Program-made: the position numbers and the translations under genes | The notes under the pieces: generated by a model | Told to the model about the DNA's origin: nothing | The model's database searches: none | What the model saw: only the letters and a program-made list of their open reading frames with translations | In this document: one piece after another, positions 45,453-56,445 of the stretch | Position numbering within the stretch: the stretch's first letter is position 1 | How the letters are laid out: the number at the start of each line of letters is the position of its first letter | Source: Tsukamurella pseudospumae | Lineage (GTDB): Bacteria; Actinomycetota; Actinomycetes; Mycobacteriales; Mycobacteriaceae | NCBI RefSeq assembly: GCF_001575205.1 | Contig: NZ_LSRE01000049.1 | Location: forward strand, 1 to 64,000 | Length of the DNA: 64,000 nucleotides | Direction of reading: 5' to 3'

Positions 45453-46409
45453 TCATTCCGCACCCCCCTCTTTGGCAAGAAGATGGAACAGCACCGCCAT
45501 GCGGACGTGCACACCGTTGTTCACCTGCTGCAGGATCGCGGCCTGCGCGGAGTCCGCCACCGAGTAGCCGATCTCCATGCCGCGGAGCATCGGACCGGGG
45601 TGCAGCACGACCGCGTGCTCGGGCAGCAGTGCCGCGCGCTGCGCGTTCAGCCCGAAGCGGACCGAGTACTCGCGCTCGCTGGGGAAGAAGCCGCCGTTCA
45701 TCCGCTCGGCCTGGACCCGCAGCATCATCACCGCATCGGCCCCGGGCAGTTCCGCCTCCAGCGAGTCCGCGACGGTGACCGGCCAGGTCTCCACTCCCAC
45801 CGGAAGCAGGGTGCGGGGCGCCACCAGGACGACCTCGGCGCCGAGCGTGGACAGCAGCAGCGCGTTCGACCGCGCGACGCGACTGTGCAGGACGTCACCC
45901 ACGATGACGACGCGACGACCCTCCAGGTGGCCGAGCCGCTGCCGCAGCGTCAGCGCGTCGAGCAGGGCCTGAGTGGGGTGCTCGTGCATGCCGTCGCCGG
46001 CGTTGATGACGACCGGTCCGGGCAGGCCGCCGAGGGCGGCGGCCGAGTTCGTCCACGAGGCGATCTGTTGCGCCGCACCCGATGCCGGATGCCGGACGAT
46101 CAGCGCGTCTGCTCCCGCCGCATGCAGGGTCAGCGCCGTGTCCCGGAGCGACTCGCCCTTGGCGACCGAGCTGCCGGAGGCGGAGACGTTGATCACGTCC
46201 GCGCTCATCCACTTGCCCGCGACCTCGAAGGACACGCGGGTGCGGGTGGAGTTCTCGTAGAACACGGTCATCACGGTGCGGCCCCGCAGCGTGGGCAGCT
46301 TCTTGACCTCCCGGCCCAGCAGCGCCTGCTGCAACCGGTCGGCCTCGTCGAGGATCTCCTCGGCCTCCGCGCGGCACAGATCCGCGGCGGACAGCAGGTG
46401 CTTGGTCAC
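45453..46409 (-). CDS. pyrB: Aspartate carbamoyltransferase, catalytic chain
   Basis: 318 residues. The carbamoyl-phosphate site [13 protein letters not shown] is clear, as are [23 protein letters not shown] and the aspartate-binding [11 protein letters not shown]. The first committed pyrimidine step is carried out by this enzyme. No PyrI regulatory chain is present. It starts within the end of pyrR (4-base overlap). Confidence 0.98.
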   Translation of the reverse strand: MTKHLLSAADLCRAEAEEILDEADRLQQALLGREVKKLPTLRGRTVMTVFYENSTRTRVSFEVAGKWMSADVINVSASGSSVAKGESLRDTALTLHAAGADALIVRHPASGAAQQIASWTNSAAALGGLPGPVVINAGDGMHEHPTQALLDALTLRQRLGHLEGRRVVIVGDVLHSRVARSNALLLSTLGAEVVLVAPRTLLPVGVETWPVTVADSLEAELPGADAVMMLRVQAERMNGGFFPSEREYSVRFGLNAQRAALLPEHAVVLHPGPMLRGMEIGYSVADSAQAAILQQVNNGVHVRMAVLFHLLAKEGGAE

Positions 46410-46993
46410 GACTGAACCTCCGTCGAACCCGTCTCGGGCAGCTCCGAGATCACCACGGAGTCCTCGCCGTCCTTCTCCAACAGCCGGACCTGGACGTCCT
46501 CCTGGCGGGAGGTGGGGATGTTCTTGCCCACGTAGTCGGCCCGGATGGGCAGCTGCCGGTGACCGCGGTCCACCAGGACCGCGAGCTGCACCGCGGCGGG
46601 CCGCCCGATATCGCGCAGCGAGTCCAGCGCGGCGCGCACCGTCCGGCCCGAGAACAGCACGTCGTCGACGAGGACGACGAGGGCACCGTCGACGCCCTGC
46701 GGCGGCACCGTGGTGCGCTCGAGGGGACGGTGCGGCTTGTGCCGCAGATCGTCGCGGTAGAGGGTGATGTCGAGGTGGCCGACGGGCACCGCCACGCCGG
46801 AGAACTCTTCGATGTGCGCGGCCAGCCGCGCGGCGAGAACCGCACCGCGCGTGGGTATGCCGAAGATCACGACGCGGGGATTCGGGGTGCCGTCACCCGA
46901 ATCGGTGTCTAAGGCCGTCTTCTCGATGATCTGGTGCGCGATCCGTGCCACCGTCCTGGTGACATCGGCCGCGGACATGAGTTCCCGAGCCAC
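46406..46993 (-). CDS. pyrR: PyrR: RNA-binding regulator and uracil phosphoribosyltransferase
   Basis: 195 residues, GTG start at 46993. The PRPP site is [34 protein letters not shown] and the RNA-binding basic surface ([10 protein letters not shown]) match actinobacterial PyrR. In mycobacteria PyrR, with UMP, binds its own leader and blocks translation of the operon. A tandem PyrR box lies directly before this start. It is the first gene of the pyrR-pyrB-pyrC-carA-carB-pyrF unit. Confidence 0.96.
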   Translation of the reverse strand: MARELMSAADVTRTVARIAHQIIEKTALDTDSGDGTPNPRVVIFGIPTRGAVLAARLAAHIEEFSGVAVPVGHLDITLYRDDLRHKPHRPLERTTVPPQGVDGALVVLVDDVLFSGRTVRAALDSLRDIGRPAAVQLAVLVDRGHRQLPIRADYVGKNIPTSRQEDVQVRLLEKDGEDSVVISELPETGSTEVQS

Positions 46994-47042
46994 GTGACCT
47001 CCTTCTCCGCCTCTCCGGACGGCTCGCTCCGCCTCTCGGGAC
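46986..47042 (-). promoter_or_regulatory. Tandem PyrR-binding leader overlapping the pyrR ribosome-binding site
   Basis: On the minus strand GTCCCGAGAGGCGGAG (47042-47027) and GTCCGGAGAGGCGGAG (47020-47005) repeat with one mismatch and a 6-base spacer; both hold the conserved CC-GAGAGG-C core of PyrR loops. The spacer CGAGCC can pair with GGCTCG at 46991-46986, enclosing the Shine-Dalgarno AAGGAGG (47004-46998) and the GTG. This fits PyrR-controlled translation. Confidence 0.7.
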
Positions 47043-47095
47043 GGACTTCAAAGGATGCCTTGATGCACCACGAAGCATACCAGTACGTTCAGGTC

Positions 47096-49060
47096 ATGGA
47101 ATTGTCGACCAGGCAGCGCGCGACGCTCTCCGCGATCGTCGACACGTTCGCCCCGGGAGACGGTGTGGCCATCCCCTCGGCGAGCGATCTGCGCGCCGGT
47201 GACGTGGCCGTCTCCTACGCCGATCGAAGCCCCCGCGACAGCGACGGCAACACCCTCTCGCAGTCGCTGTCCCTCTTCGACAACCGGGTGTTCTGCGCCA
47301 CGGTGCTCGGCACGCGCGGGCAGCGTTTCGTGGACCTGACGGCGGCGGAGCGCGAGCGGGTCCTGGTCGACCTCTCCCGATCGCGGTTCGTCCAGAAGCG
47401 GATGCTGTTCAAGCGGCTGCGCAATGTCGCGCTGCTCGCGTACTACGCGGCCGGCGGCGCCGACGGCCAGCACGGGCCGGGCGCCGAACTGATGGCCGCG
47501 ATCGGCTACCCGCGGCAGGCGCCGATGAAGAAGCCGCGGGCCCGGGCCATGCGGGCACTGCGTCCGCTCTCCCCCACCCGGTACGAGATCGACGCATCGA
47601 CGGCGTGCGACGTGGTCGTGATCGGGTCCGGCGCCGGCGGCGCGGTCGCCGCCGCCGTACTCGCCGAGGCCGGGCTCGACGTGCTCGTCCTCGAACGCGG
47701 CGAGTACGTCTCCCCCACGGAGGCGGGCGATTCCGATCTCGACAACCTCTCCCAGCTCTACGCGCGCGGGCCGTTCTGGACCGAGAACGCGCAGTCCTAC
47801 CTGCTCTCGGCGCGCTGCCTCGGCGGCGGCACCGTCATCGCGCACGGCGGGTACTACCGCATCCCGGACGAGGTGCGCGCCGACTGGGCCGCCCGGGGCG
47901 TCGACACCGGGCCCGCGTTCGACGCCGCCCTCGACGAGGTCTGGCAGCGCTCGGGGATCACCGACGGGCTCGGCGCGCCGTCGGTACGGGACGTGCTCCT
48001 CGAGAAGGGGTGCGCAGCGCTCGACCTGCCCGTGCGCACCGTCGGCCTGGCGGACGACGACGAGGCCGACGGCCGGTGGGGACCGGCCAGCCGGATCGCG
48101 TCGAAGCAGGACGCGGGCCGCACGTGGCTGCGCGACGCGGAGAAACGCGGGGCACGCATCGTGACGGGCGCGCAGGCCAGGTCCATCGAGACGCAGGCCG
48201 GTCGGGCCCGCACGGTGATCGCACGCACGTCGGGCGGCTCGTGGCTCACCGTCAAGTGCAGCGCCGTCGTCGTGGCCGCCGGCGGATTCGAGACACCGGC
48301 ACTGCTGAGGCGGTCCGGGATCGGCGGCTCGCACGTGGGCAAACACCTGCACCTGCACCCCACCGCGACGGCGGTGGGCCTGTTCGGCGACCTGATCGAC
48401 CCGTGGTCGGGCCTGCCCTCAACGAGGTTCAGCGACGCGCACGCGGACCTCGACGGCAAGGGTTTCGGCGTCCGGTACGAGACCATCCCGTTGACGCCGG
48501 CGTTGGCGTCCAGCTTCGTGCCGTGGCGCAACCCCGTCGAGCACCTCAACGTGATGCGCCAGTTCCCGCACCTGTCGATGGTGCGCGTGATGCTCCGTGA
48601 CCGCGGCGCCGGCGAGGTCGTCATGGACGCCGCCGGCGAGCCCTCCGTGCGGTACGAGTTGGCGGAGGCGGACCGCGCGCACCTGCGGACGGGCGTCGAC
48701 ACGGCGGTGAAGATCCTCGAGGCGGCGGGCGCGCGGAGGATCTTCACCGGGCAGCAACGCGGCGGCGACTACGTTCCCGGCGACCGGCCGCTGGAGGAGT
48801 TCCTCCAGCGCTCGCACGCCGCGGGCTACGGGGTGGGCGAGATCGCGCTCGGCGCGTCCGACCCGATGAGCACCGCCCGGATGGCCTCCTCGGAGCGCCG
48901 CGGCGCGGCGAACCCCGAGGGTGCGCTGTGGGACGTGCCGAACGTCGTCATCGCCGACGCCTCGATGCTGCCCACCGCGAGCGGTGTCCACCCGATCGGG
49001 GTCGTGCAGGCCCTCGCGCTCCGCAATGCGCGGGCCCTGGCCGCGCGACTCAAGGCGTAG
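47096..49060 (+). CDS. GMC oxidoreductase resembling long-chain fatty alcohol oxidase
   Basis: 654 residues from ATG 47096; an ATG at 47063 is also in frame. The N-terminal segment (1-150) resembles the leader of long-chain fatty alcohol oxidases (LSTRQRATLSAIVDTFAPG). The FAD motif is DVVVIGSGAGGAVAAAVLAEAG near residue 175. Then come LGGGTVIAHGG, the substrate domain and a C-terminal DASMLPTASGVHPIG. It oxidises a lipophilic alcohol, likely a long-chain alcohol or sterol. It lies divergent to pyrR and convergent with nusB, with no visible operon partner. It is unrelated to the GMC enzyme at 6850. Confidence 0.85.
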   Translation: MELSTRQRATLSAIVDTFAPGDGVAIPSASDLRAGDVAVSYADRSPRDSDGNTLSQSLSLFDNRVFCATVLGTRGQRFVDLTAAERERVLVDLSRSRFVQKRMLFKRLRNVALLAYYAAGGADGQHGPGAELMAAIGYPRQAPMKKPRARAMRALRPLSPTRYEIDASTACDVVVIGSGAGGAVAAAVLAEAGLDVLVLERGEYVSPTEAGDSDLDNLSQLYARGPFWTENAQSYLLSARCLGGGTVIAHGGYYRIPDEVRADWAARGVDTGPAFDAALDEVWQRSGITDGLGAPSVRDVLLEKGCAALDLPVRTVGLADDDEADGRWGPASRIASKQDAGRTWLRDAEKRGARIVTGAQARSIETQAGRARTVIARTSGGSWLTVKCSAVVVAAGGFETPALLRRSGIGGSHVGKHLHLHPTATAVGLFGDLIDPWSGLPSTRFSDAHADLDGKGFGVRYETIPLTPALASSFVPWRNPVEHLNVMRQFPHLSMVRVMLRDRGAGEVVMDAAGEPSVRYELAEADRAHLRTGVDTAVKILEAAGARRIFTGQQRGGDYVPGDRPLEEFLQRSHAAGYGVGEIALGASDPMSTARMASSERRGAANPEGALWDVPNVVIADASMLPTASGVHPIGVVQALALRNARALAARLKA

Positions 49061-49064
49061 CGGA

Positions 49065-49574
49065 CTACTCCGAGCGGTCGGCGGGCTGGGCCGCGGCGGC
49101 GGATCGCACCTGCGGCGCGAGCGTGGCGACCTTGCCGAGCACGCCGTTGAGGTAGGTGGGCGACTCGTCGGTCGACAGCTCCTTCGCGAGCTCGACCGCC
49201 TCGTCGACGACGACGGCCGGGGGCACGTCGACGGCGTTGAACAGCTCCCACACGGCGATGCGCATGATGGCGCGGTCCACCGCCGGGAGGCGCGTCAGGG
49301 TCCAGCCGGTCAGGTGCGAGGTAATCACCGAATCGATCTGGTCGCCGTCCACCCCCACGCCGGTCACCAGCGTCGCGGTGTAGTCGGACACCGGGGCGAC
49401 CGCGGCGTCGTCCGCGGCGAGCTGCCGGCGCTCGGCGAGCAGACCGTCGAGGTCGGTGACGCCGCGCGCCTCCGCCTCGAACAGCAGGTCGACGGCGCGT
49501 TTGCGCGCGCGGTGGCGGGCACCGGACTTCTTCGGGCCCTTGGTGGAGCGGGTGTTGTCAGACTGCTCGGGCAC
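49065..49574 (-). CDS. nusB: Transcription antitermination factor NusB
   Basis: 169 residues. The NusB fold is evident in [32 protein letters not shown]-like [38 protein letters not shown] and YLNGVLGKV. It binds boxA RNA with NusE. GTG 49574 directly follows the efp stop. The long N-terminal basic tail (about 25 residues) and the Ala-rich C-terminus are usual in Actinobacteria. Confidence 0.96.
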   Translation of the reverse strand: MPEQSDNTRSTKGPKKSGARHRARKRAVDLLFEAEARGVTDLDGLLAERRQLAADDAAVAPVSDYTATLVTGVGVDGDQIDSVITSHLTGWTLTRLPAVDRAIMRIAVWELFNAVDVPPAVVVDEAVELAKELSTDESPTYLNGVLGKVATLAPQVRSAAAAQPADRSE

Positions 49575-50138
49575 TTAGGAGTTCACGCGCCCCAGGTAGC
49601 CGCCGTCACGGGTGTCGACCTTGAGCTTGTCGCCGGTGTTGATGAACAGCGGGACATTGATCTCGGCGCCGGTCTCCAGCGTGGCGGGCTTGGTGCCGCC
49701 GGTGGAGCGGTCGCCCTGCAGGCCCGGGTCGGTGTGCTGAACGACGAACTCGGCCGACAGCGGCAGCTCGACGAACAGCGCCTCACCCTCGTGCATCGAG
49801 ATCTGGACCTGCATGTTCTCCAGCAGGAACTTCGCGCTGTCGCCGACCTTGCCCTCGTCCAGGTTGATCTGGTCGTAGGTCTCGGCGTCCATGAACACGT
49901 AGTCGGTGCCGTCGTGGTACAGGTAGCTGAAGTCACGGCGATCGACGGTGGCGACCTCAACCTTGACGCCGGCGTTGAAGGTCTTGTCGACCGTCTTGCC
50001 GGAGACCACGTTCTTGAGCTTCGTACGTACGAAGGCGGGCCCCTTGCCCGGCTTGACGTGCTGGAACTCGATGATCTGCCAGAGCTGGCCCTCCTGGTTG
50101 AGGACCAGTCCGTTCTTGAAATCAGCAGTCGATGCCAC
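49575..50138 (-). CDS. efp: Elongation factor P
   Basis: 187 residues from GTG 50138 ([12 protein letters not shown]). Domain I has the KOW-like loop [17 protein letters not shown] with the Lys-Pro-Gly-Lys tip; domains II and III are complete with [26 protein letters not shown]. It helps ribosomes through polyproline. It is followed without gap by nusB and preceded by pepQ at 14 bases. Confidence 0.97.
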   Translation of the reverse strand: MASTADFKNGLVLNQEGQLWQIIEFQHVKPGKGPAFVRTKLKNVVSGKTVDKTFNAGVKVEVATVDRRDFSYLYHDGTDYVFMDAETYDQINLDEGKVGDSAKFLLENMQVQISMHEGEALFVELPLSAEFVVQHTDPGLQGDRSTGGTKPATLETGAEINVPLFINTGDKLKVDTRDGGYLGRVNS

Positions 50139-50152
50139 GGGTGTCAATTCTC

Positions 50153-51253
50153 CTAGAGTGCGATCAAGTCCTTGGTGGTGCGGGTCAGCAATTCCGGCCC
50201 GTCCGCACGGACCACAAGGGTGTCCTCGATGCGGACTCCACCGCGGCCCGGGAGGTACACACCCGGCTCCACGGTGACCACAGCACCGTCGGACAGTGTA
50301 CCGCTGCCGAGTTTGCCCAGCGTCGGGGCTTCGTGGATCTCCACGCCGACGCCGTGGCCGAGGCCGTGCAGGAACTGCTCGCCGTACCCCGCGGCCTCGA
50401 TGACCGACCGTGCCGCGGCATCGATGTCGCGCACGTCCGCACCCGGTACCAGCGCGGCCCGACCCGCCGCCTGAGCCCGCGCCACCACGTCGTAGATCTC
50501 GCGTTGCCAATCCGCGGGCTCGCCGAGCACGAAGGTCCGCGTCTCGTCGGCGTGGTAACCGGCGTACCGGGCGCCGAAGTCGATCTTGACGAGGTCGCCC
50601 GACGCCAGCACGGCGTCGGTCGGGCGGTGGTGCGGGATCGCGGAGTTGGCGCCCGCCGCCACGATGGTCTCGAACGCGACGGCCTCGGCGCCGAACTCGA
50701 ACATGAGGTTCTCGAGCCGACGAGCGACCTCCCGCTCGGTGGCGCCGGGGCGGATCGCTCCCTCCTCGACGAGGGCCGCGAGCGCCTGGTCGCTGATCGC
50801 GCAGGCGCGGCGCAGGAGCTCGATCTCGCCGTCGTCCTTGACCTCGCGAAGGGTCTCGACGAGCCGGGTGGTGGGCACCAGGGCCGGGGCGTCGTCGCCC
50901 GAGAGCCGGGCGTGGTCGGCGTAGCTCAGCACGGCGGCCTCGAAGCCGACGGTGCGGGCTCCCGCCGCGCGCGCCTCGACGAGCAGGGCCTTCGCCACGT
51001 CGCGCTCGATGACGGCCCGCAGGTCGCCGGACTGCTCCGCGACCTGGGTCAGGTACCGGCCGTCCGTGGCGATCGCGTCACCCTCGCCGTCGGCGGTGAC
51101 CAGCAGGGCTCCGTTGGAGCCGGTGAAGCCGGCGAGGTAGTGCACGTTGTCGAGGTTGGTGACCAGAACCGCGTCGAGGGCGGGTTCGTGGCTCGCCAGC
51201 GCGGCGCGGAGGGTGTGGCGCCGGCGGGCGTGGTCGGTGGGTGTCTGCGGCAT
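50153..51253 (-). CDS. pepQ: M24-family Xaa-Pro aminopeptidase/dipeptidase
   Basis: 366 residues from ATG 51253 (another ATG lies 3 codons upstream). The pita-bread metal ligands are visible: the two Asp in [19 protein letters not shown], the His in HGLGHGVG, and the Glu in VEPGVYL and GVRIEDT. It splits Xaa-Pro peptides. The pepQ-efp-nusB order is standard in Actinobacteria. Confidence 0.95.
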   Translation of the reverse strand: MPQTPTDHARRRHTLRAALASHEPALDAVLVTNLDNVHYLAGFTGSNGALLVTADGEGDAIATDGRYLTQVAEQSGDLRAVIERDVAKALLVEARAAGARTVGFEAAVLSYADHARLSGDDAPALVPTTRLVETLREVKDDGEIELLRRACAISDQALAALVEEGAIRPGATEREVARRLENLMFEFGAEAVAFETIVAAGANSAIPHHRPTDAVLASGDLVKIDFGARYAGYHADETRTFVLGEPADWQREIYDVVARAQAAGRAALVPGADVRDIDAAARSVIEAAGYGEQFLHGLGHGVGVEIHEAPTLGKLGSGTLSDGAVVTVEPGVYLPGRGGVRIEDTLVVRADGPELLTRTTKDLIAL

Positions 51254-51283
51254 GCCTCCCACGGTATCGCGGAGGGCGCGCGG

Positions 51284-51820
51284 TCACACCGTCACGCGCG
51301 CGATCACCGTGACCTCGTCGGCCACCTGCAGGGTGCCCATCATCAGGGAGAAGGGCTTGATCCCGAAGTCGGTCTGGCGCACGGGGACCGCGACGGCGAG
51401 CGTCGGTGCGGGCGAACCGTCCTCGTACTCGAGCGCGAACTCGCAGGGCCGCGCGACGCCGCAGATCGTGAGCGTTCCCGCCACGCGGAAGCCGTTCTCG
51501 GACTCTTCGATCGAGTCCGACGCGACGTCGATCGTCGGGTACTTCTTCACCTGCAGCGAGCGGTGCGCGTTCGCCGTGGCGACGGCGCGCTCCGGGGCGC
51601 TGAGCGGCGTGAGACCTCCCTCGCCGGACGCCACCTCGAGCGACCCGGCACGGACGGTCACGGCGAGCGCGACCGGACGCTCACCGTCGAGCTGCACCAC
51701 CGCCTGCCAGGCGCGGGCCGCGAGCAGCAGACGATGCCCGAGCCGCGCGGAGCGACCGGCGACACCGGTGTGCACCTCGAGCTCGCCGGTGTCCTGATCG
51801 ATGGTCCTCGTCGCCTTCAC
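51284..51820 (-). CDS. YceI-family protein
   Basis: 178 residues, ATG 51820. The YceI beta-barrel pattern is present (KYPTIDVASDSIEESENGFRVAGTLTICGVARPCEF and VRQTDFGIKPFSLMMGTLQVADEVTV). YceI-like proteins bind isoprenoid or polyisoprenoid lipids in a lipocalin-like cavity. No signal peptide is seen, so it is probably cytoplasmic. It lies about 30 bases before pepQ. Role not known. Confidence 0.87.
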   Translation of the reverse strand: MKATRTIDQDTGELEVHTGVAGRSARLGHRLLLAARAWQAVVQLDGERPVALAVTVRAGSLEVASGEGGLTPLSAPERAVATANAHRSLQVKKYPTIDVASDSIEESENGFRVAGTLTICGVARPCEFALEYEDGSPAPTLAVAVPVRQTDFGIKPFSLMMGTLQVADEVTVIARVTV

Positions 51821-51862
51821 CCGTCCGACGGTACCGCCGCGCCGCCCGGTCGGCAGGTCGCG

Positions 51863-52315
51863 TCAGGCGCGCCGGATCGCGAAGACCGGGTAGCGGTCCG
51901 CGGCCGCGGCGAGCTCGTCATCGGTGCTGTCGGCGCTCAGGCCGGGGAAGAACGCGCCGACCTCCCAGGCCCACGTGCGCAGGTAGGCGCGCAGCACCGG
52001 GACCTTGGCGGCCGGGTCGAGCACCTCGGTCGCGGTGACGGGTTCGACGGTGCGCCCGAGCCGCAGTTCGCCCGCGCCGGCGACGCGCATGTTGCGCACC
52101 CACTGCGTGAGTCCACGCGCCGCGACGAGGTACTCGGCGCCGTCGACGGCGAGGACGTTGACGGGCACCGTCCGCCACTCGCCCGACTTCCGCCCACGGA
52201 CGGCGAGTTCCCTACTGCCGTAGATCGACACGCCGCGGCGGGCGAGCCAGGCGACGGTGTTGTTGAACGCGGTGGCGGTCCGGCCGGGACGGACGGTGGC
52301 GGCGGGTGTGGTCAT
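51863..52315 (-). CDS. Deazaflavin (F420)-dependent nitroreductase-family protein
   Basis: 150 residues from ATG 52315 with GGAGGA upstream. The split-beta-barrel Ddn-like family pattern is VSIYGSRELAVRGRKSGEWRTVPVNVLAVDGAEYLVAARG..TQWVRNMRVAGAGEL. Members use cofactor F420 in mycolata. The gene is divergent from a TetR gene with two matching operators in the 109-base gap, so it is probably repressed by that protein. Substrate unknown. Confidence 0.88.
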   Translation of the reverse strand: MTTPAATVRPGRTATAFNNTVAWLARRGVSIYGSRELAVRGRKSGEWRTVPVNVLAVDGAEYLVAARGLTQWVRNMRVAGAGELRLGRTVEPVTATEVLDPAAKVPVLRAYLRTWAWEVGAFFPGLSADSTDDELAAAADRYPVFAIRRA

Positions 52316-52331
52316 GAGATCCTCCAATTGT

Positions 52332-52342
52332 GAGCACTGCTC
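52332..52342. promoter_or_regulatory. TetR-type operator, site 1
   Basis: GAGCACTGCTC, an 11-base palindrome around a single central base, repeated in inverse form at 52385-52395. Flanking TTG/CAA extend the match to about 14 bases between the two sites. It lies just before the F420-family gene start. Confidence 0.65.
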
Positions 52343-52384
52343 TTGTATGAGATCAATGCTCCGCCAACGACTCCACATTGTCAA

Positions 52385-52395
52385 GAGCAGTGCTC
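52385..52395. promoter_or_regulatory. TetR-type operator, site 2
   Basis: GAGCAGTGCTC, the complement of site 1, within AAGAGCAGTGCTCT; it is 29 bases before the TetR start at 52425. Two equal sites suggest dimer-of-dimers or cooperative control of both divergent genes. Confidence 0.65.
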
Positions 52396-52424
52396 TCGTT
52401 TCTGATCAGTGCAATGATCGAGGA

Positions 52425-53090
52425 GTGAACGCCTCCCTGACCGCACGCGAGCGCGCCCGCGCCGAACTGACCGCCGAAATCACCCGCAGCGCGCGGGAGC
52501 AGCTGCGCCAGGTGGGCGCCGCGGCGCTCTCGCTGCGCGCCGTGGCGCGCGACCTGGGACTCGCCTCGTCGGCCGTGTACCGGTACTTCCCGAGCCGCGA
52601 CGCGTTGCTCACCACGCTCATCACCGAGGCCTACGAGGCCCTCGGCGACGCGGTGGTGGCCGCCGACTCGGCCGCTGCGGAGCCACGCGACCGCTGGATC
52701 GCCGCGGCCCGCGCCGTCCGCCGGTGGGCGCTGGACCATCCGCACGAGTACACCCTGCTCTACGGTTCCCCCGTGCCCGGCTACCACGCTCCGCCGGAGA
52801 CGACCGCCGCGGCGATACGGATTTCCGGCACCTTCGCCCGGATCGCGGCGAGCGGGCACCGCGGGGCACCGGCACCGTCGGGCGTGCTCGACGGACAGCT
52901 GCGCGCCGTCGCCGAGGCGGTCGCCCCCGGCGGCGACCGCGCCCAGCTCGCCCTCGGTGTCATCGCCTGGACGCAGCTGTTCGGCGCCGTGAGCTTCGAG
53001 CTGTTCGGGCAGTTCGCGAACACCCTCGAGCCCGCGGACGCGCTGTTCGACTACACGGTCGGGCGGACCGTCGAGACGCTGGGGCTCTGA
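52425..53090 (+). CDS. TetR-family transcriptional regulator
   Basis: 221 residues from GTG 52425 (VNASLTARERARAEL). The HTH is clear (LRQVGAAALSLRAVARDLGLASSAVYRYFPSRDALLTTLI), followed by a TetR_C_13-like domain with ALDHPHEYTLLYGSPVPGY. It probably represses itself and the divergent F420-type gene through the twin GAGCA-TGCTC sites. The 3' end is convergent with aroB, only 4 bases apart. Confidence 0.9.
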   Translation: MNASLTARERARAELTAEITRSAREQLRQVGAAALSLRAVARDLGLASSAVYRYFPSRDALLTTLITEAYEALGDAVVAADSAAAEPRDRWIAAARAVRRWALDHPHEYTLLYGSPVPGYHAPPETTAAAIRISGTFARIAASGHRGAPAPSGVLDGQLRAVAEAVAPGGDRAQLALGVIAWTQLFGAVSFELFGQFANTLEPADALFDYTVGRTVETLGL

Positions 53091-53094
53091 CGTC

Positions 53095-54207
<1,113 letters not shown>

Positions 54208-54210
54208 CTA

Positions 54211-54828
54211 CTACTCCGATCGATTCTTGGCGGACGTGCGCAGGACGGCGGGCAGCTTCGGCCAGGGGCCGCGGCGTTCCCGCCCGGGGGCGGTGTCCTT
54301 CAGGCGCCGCTGCACCTGCCGGACGACGGACGACGGTGCGCGCCCCACCGTGGAGACGCGGATCGTCGCGAGTTCGCGGTAGATCGGGGCGCGCCGGGCC
54401 ATCAGGGCGCGGTACGCCGCCTCGGGGTCGGCGCCCTTGAGCAGGGGACGGTTCGACGCCGCGGGGCTGACGGTGCGCCGGATCCCCTCCTCCTCGGTCA
54501 GCTCGAGGTACACGACCTGATAGCTGCGCAGCAGCGTCCGCGTGGTCTCGGAGAGCACCGCGCCGCCGCCCAGGGAGACGACACCCGCGTGATGGGTCAC
54601 GACATCGGCCACGACCTCCTCCTCGATCGCGCGGAACGCCGGCTCGCCGTCGCCCGCGAAGATCTCGGGGATCGACCGACTCTGGCGGCGCTCGATCTCC
54701 TCGTCGACGTCGAGGAAGTCGACGCGCAGCGCGCGCGCGAGGCGCCGGCCGATCGTGGTCTTGCCGGCTCCCGGAGGGCCGATCAGGATGGCTGCGGGGC
54801 CCGGCTCGCGACCGGGCGCGCCGGCCAT
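54211..54828 (-). CDS. aroK: Shikimate kinase
   Basis: 205 residues. The P-loop is LIGPPGAGKTTIGRRLA; FLDVDEEIERR binds shikimate, and VVSLGGGAV and NRPLL are typical. It phosphorylates shikimate at the 3-position. The C-terminal 30 residues (Arg/Pro-rich) extend beyond the usual 170-180-residue enzyme. Its start overlaps the aroC stop by one base. Confidence 0.96.
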   Translation of the reverse strand: MAGAPGREPGPAAILIGPPGAGKTTIGRRLARALRVDFLDVDEEIERRQSRSIPEIFAGDGEPAFRAIEEEVVADVVTHHAGVVSLGGGAVLSETTRTLLRSYQVVYLELTEEEGIRRTVSPAASNRPLLKGADPEAAYRALMARRAPIYRELATIRVSTVGRAPSSVVRQVQRRLKDTAPGRERRGPWPKLPAVLRTSAKNRSE

Positions 54829-56033
54829 CAGATCGCCTCGGGCGTCACCCGCTGCAACCGCGCCGCCACCTGCTCGGAGTACCGCTCGATGTTGCTGCGG
54901 GTCTCGCCCAGCGAGTCGCCGCCGAACTTCTCGAGAGCCGCTTGCGCGACCACGAGCGCGACCATGGCCTCGGCCACCACGCCCGCTGCGGGCACCGCGC
55001 AGACATCACTGCGCTGGTGGATCGCGACGGCCTCGGCGCCGGTCTGCATGTCGATCGTGCGCAGGGCGCGGGGCACCGTGGAGATCGGCTTCATCGCCAC
55101 GCGCACGCGCAGCTCCTCGCCGTTGGTCATACCGCCCTCGACGCCGCCCGCGCGGTTCGTCGAGCGCAGCACGCCTCCGCGGTCCGGCAGCATCTCGTCG
55201 TGGGCCTCGCTGCCGCGGCGGCGGGCCGTCTCGAAGCCGTCGCCGACCTCGACGCCCTTGATCGCCTGGATCCCCATGAGCGCGAACGCGAGCCGCGCGT
55301 CCAGGCGGCTCTCCCCCGACGCGACCGAGCCGATGCCGACCGGAAGCCCGGTGACGACGACCTCGACGACACCGCCGAGGGTGTCGCCGTCCTTCTTGGC
55401 CGCCTCGATCTCGGTGATCATCGACTGCTCAGCGGCCTCGTCGAAGGCACGCACGGGCGAGGCGTCGATCCGCTCCAGGTCGGCCGCCGACGGGGTGGGC
55501 CCGACGTAGGGCTCCGACGCACCGATCGAGATGACGTGGCTGATCACCTCGGCCCCGAGGGCCTGGCGCAGGAAGTTGCGGGCGACGGTGCCGGCGGCCA
55601 CCCGGGCCGCCGTCTCGCGGGCGCTCGCGCGCTCGAGCACCGGGCGCGCGTCCTCGAAGCCGAACTTGAGCATGCCCGAGTAATCGGCGTGGCCGGGGCG
55701 CGGACGCGTGAGCGGCGCGTTGCGCGCCATGCCGTCCAGCAGCTCCTGGTCGACGGGGTCGGCCGACATGACCTGCTCCCACTTGGGCCATTCGGTGTTG
55801 CCGATCTCGACGGCGACGGGGCCCGCCTGCGTCAGGCCGTGCCGGACGCCGCCGAGGATGGTCACCTTGTCGGCCTCGAACTTCATGCGCGCACCACGGC
55901 CGTAGCCCAGTCGACGCCGCGCCAACTGGGCGGCGATGTCCGACGATGTGACCTCGACGCCCGCGACCATGCCCTCCACGAGGGCCACGAGGGCGGGGCC
56001 GTGCGATTCTCCAGCGGTTATCCAGCGCAACAC
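54828..56033 (-). CDS. aroC: Chorismate synthase
   Basis: 401 residues from GTG 56033 ([12 protein letters not shown]), the length of the mycobacterial enzyme. ATGs at 56045 and 56042 are in frame but give only a few extra residues. Conserved features are [34 protein letters not shown] and [14 protein letters not shown]. It needs reduced FMN and makes chorismate. It heads aroC-aroK-aroB. Confidence 0.97.
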   Translation of the reverse strand: MLRWITAGESHGPALVALVEGMVAGVEVTSSDIAAQLARRRLGYGRGARMKFEADKVTILGGVRHGLTQAGPVAVEIGNTEWPKWEQVMSADPVDQELLDGMARNAPLTRPRPGHADYSGMLKFGFEDARPVLERASARETAARVAAGTVARNFLRQALGAEVISHVISIGASEPYVGPTPSAADLERIDASPVRAFDEAAEQSMITEIEAAKKDGDTLGGVVEVVVTGLPVGIGSVASGESRLDARLAFALMGIQAIKGVEVGDGFETARRRGSEAHDEMLPDRGGVLRSTNRAGGVEGGMTNGEELRVRVAMKPISTVPRALRTIDMQTGAEAVAIHQRSDVCAVPAAGVVAEAMVALVVAQAALEKFGGDSLGETRSNIERYSEQVAARLQRVTPEAI

Positions 56034-56113
56034 GCGGTCCATCATCCCAGATCGACCCGCCGGACCGTGAGTTCGGGTAGCCGAAATCTCAGTCACAGGC
56101 TATGGTTAAGACC

Positions 56114-56365
56114 ATGACCACCGTCGCCGCATCCTCGACTTCCGCCAGCCGCGCCAGCGTGCAGCGGGGCACCGTCGACGTGTTCGGCATCGCGTGGCCC
56201 CGCCACAAGGCCGAGGCCCTGGTCGCGGCGCTGGTCGTTCTCGCCTTCGGGCTCATGCTCACGCTGGTCACCGGCGCGGCGTCGTTCACCCCGGCCGTCC
56301 TCGCGTCGGCCGCCGTCGGCGTGGTCGTCTGGTGGGCCGCGCGCGCGGTCCATTCCCAGCGATAG
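56114..56365 (+). CDS. Small membrane protein of unknown function
   Basis: 83 residues from ATG 56114 (an ATG at 56102 would add 4). It has a soluble head of about 30 residues, then two membrane helices (about 34-54 and 60-77, ALVAALVVLAFGLMLTLVT and AVLASAAVGVVVWWAARAV). I do not recognise a named family. It lies divergent to aroC. No transmembrane partner is adjacent. Confidence 0.6.
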   Translation: MTTVAASSTSASRASVQRGTVDVFGIAWPRHKAEALVAALVVLAFGLMLTLVTGAASFTPAVLASAAVGVVVWWAARAVHSQR

Positions 56366-56402
56366 ACGCACCCGGCGCCTTGCGCGCCGCTCCCCCGGAC
56401 CA

Positions 56403-56421
56403 TTAGGATCGCCTAACCAAA
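56403..56421. promoter_or_regulatory. IdeR/DtxR iron box
   Basis: TTAGGATCGCCTAACCAAA matches 15 of 19 positions of the consensus TTAGGTTAGGCTAACCTAA. It is 24 bases before the siderophore-binding lipoprotein start. Iron-bound IdeR would repress this transcript when iron is sufficient. Confidence 0.78.
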
Positions 56422-56445
56422 CCGGTCTGCATCCTGGGAGTCGTC

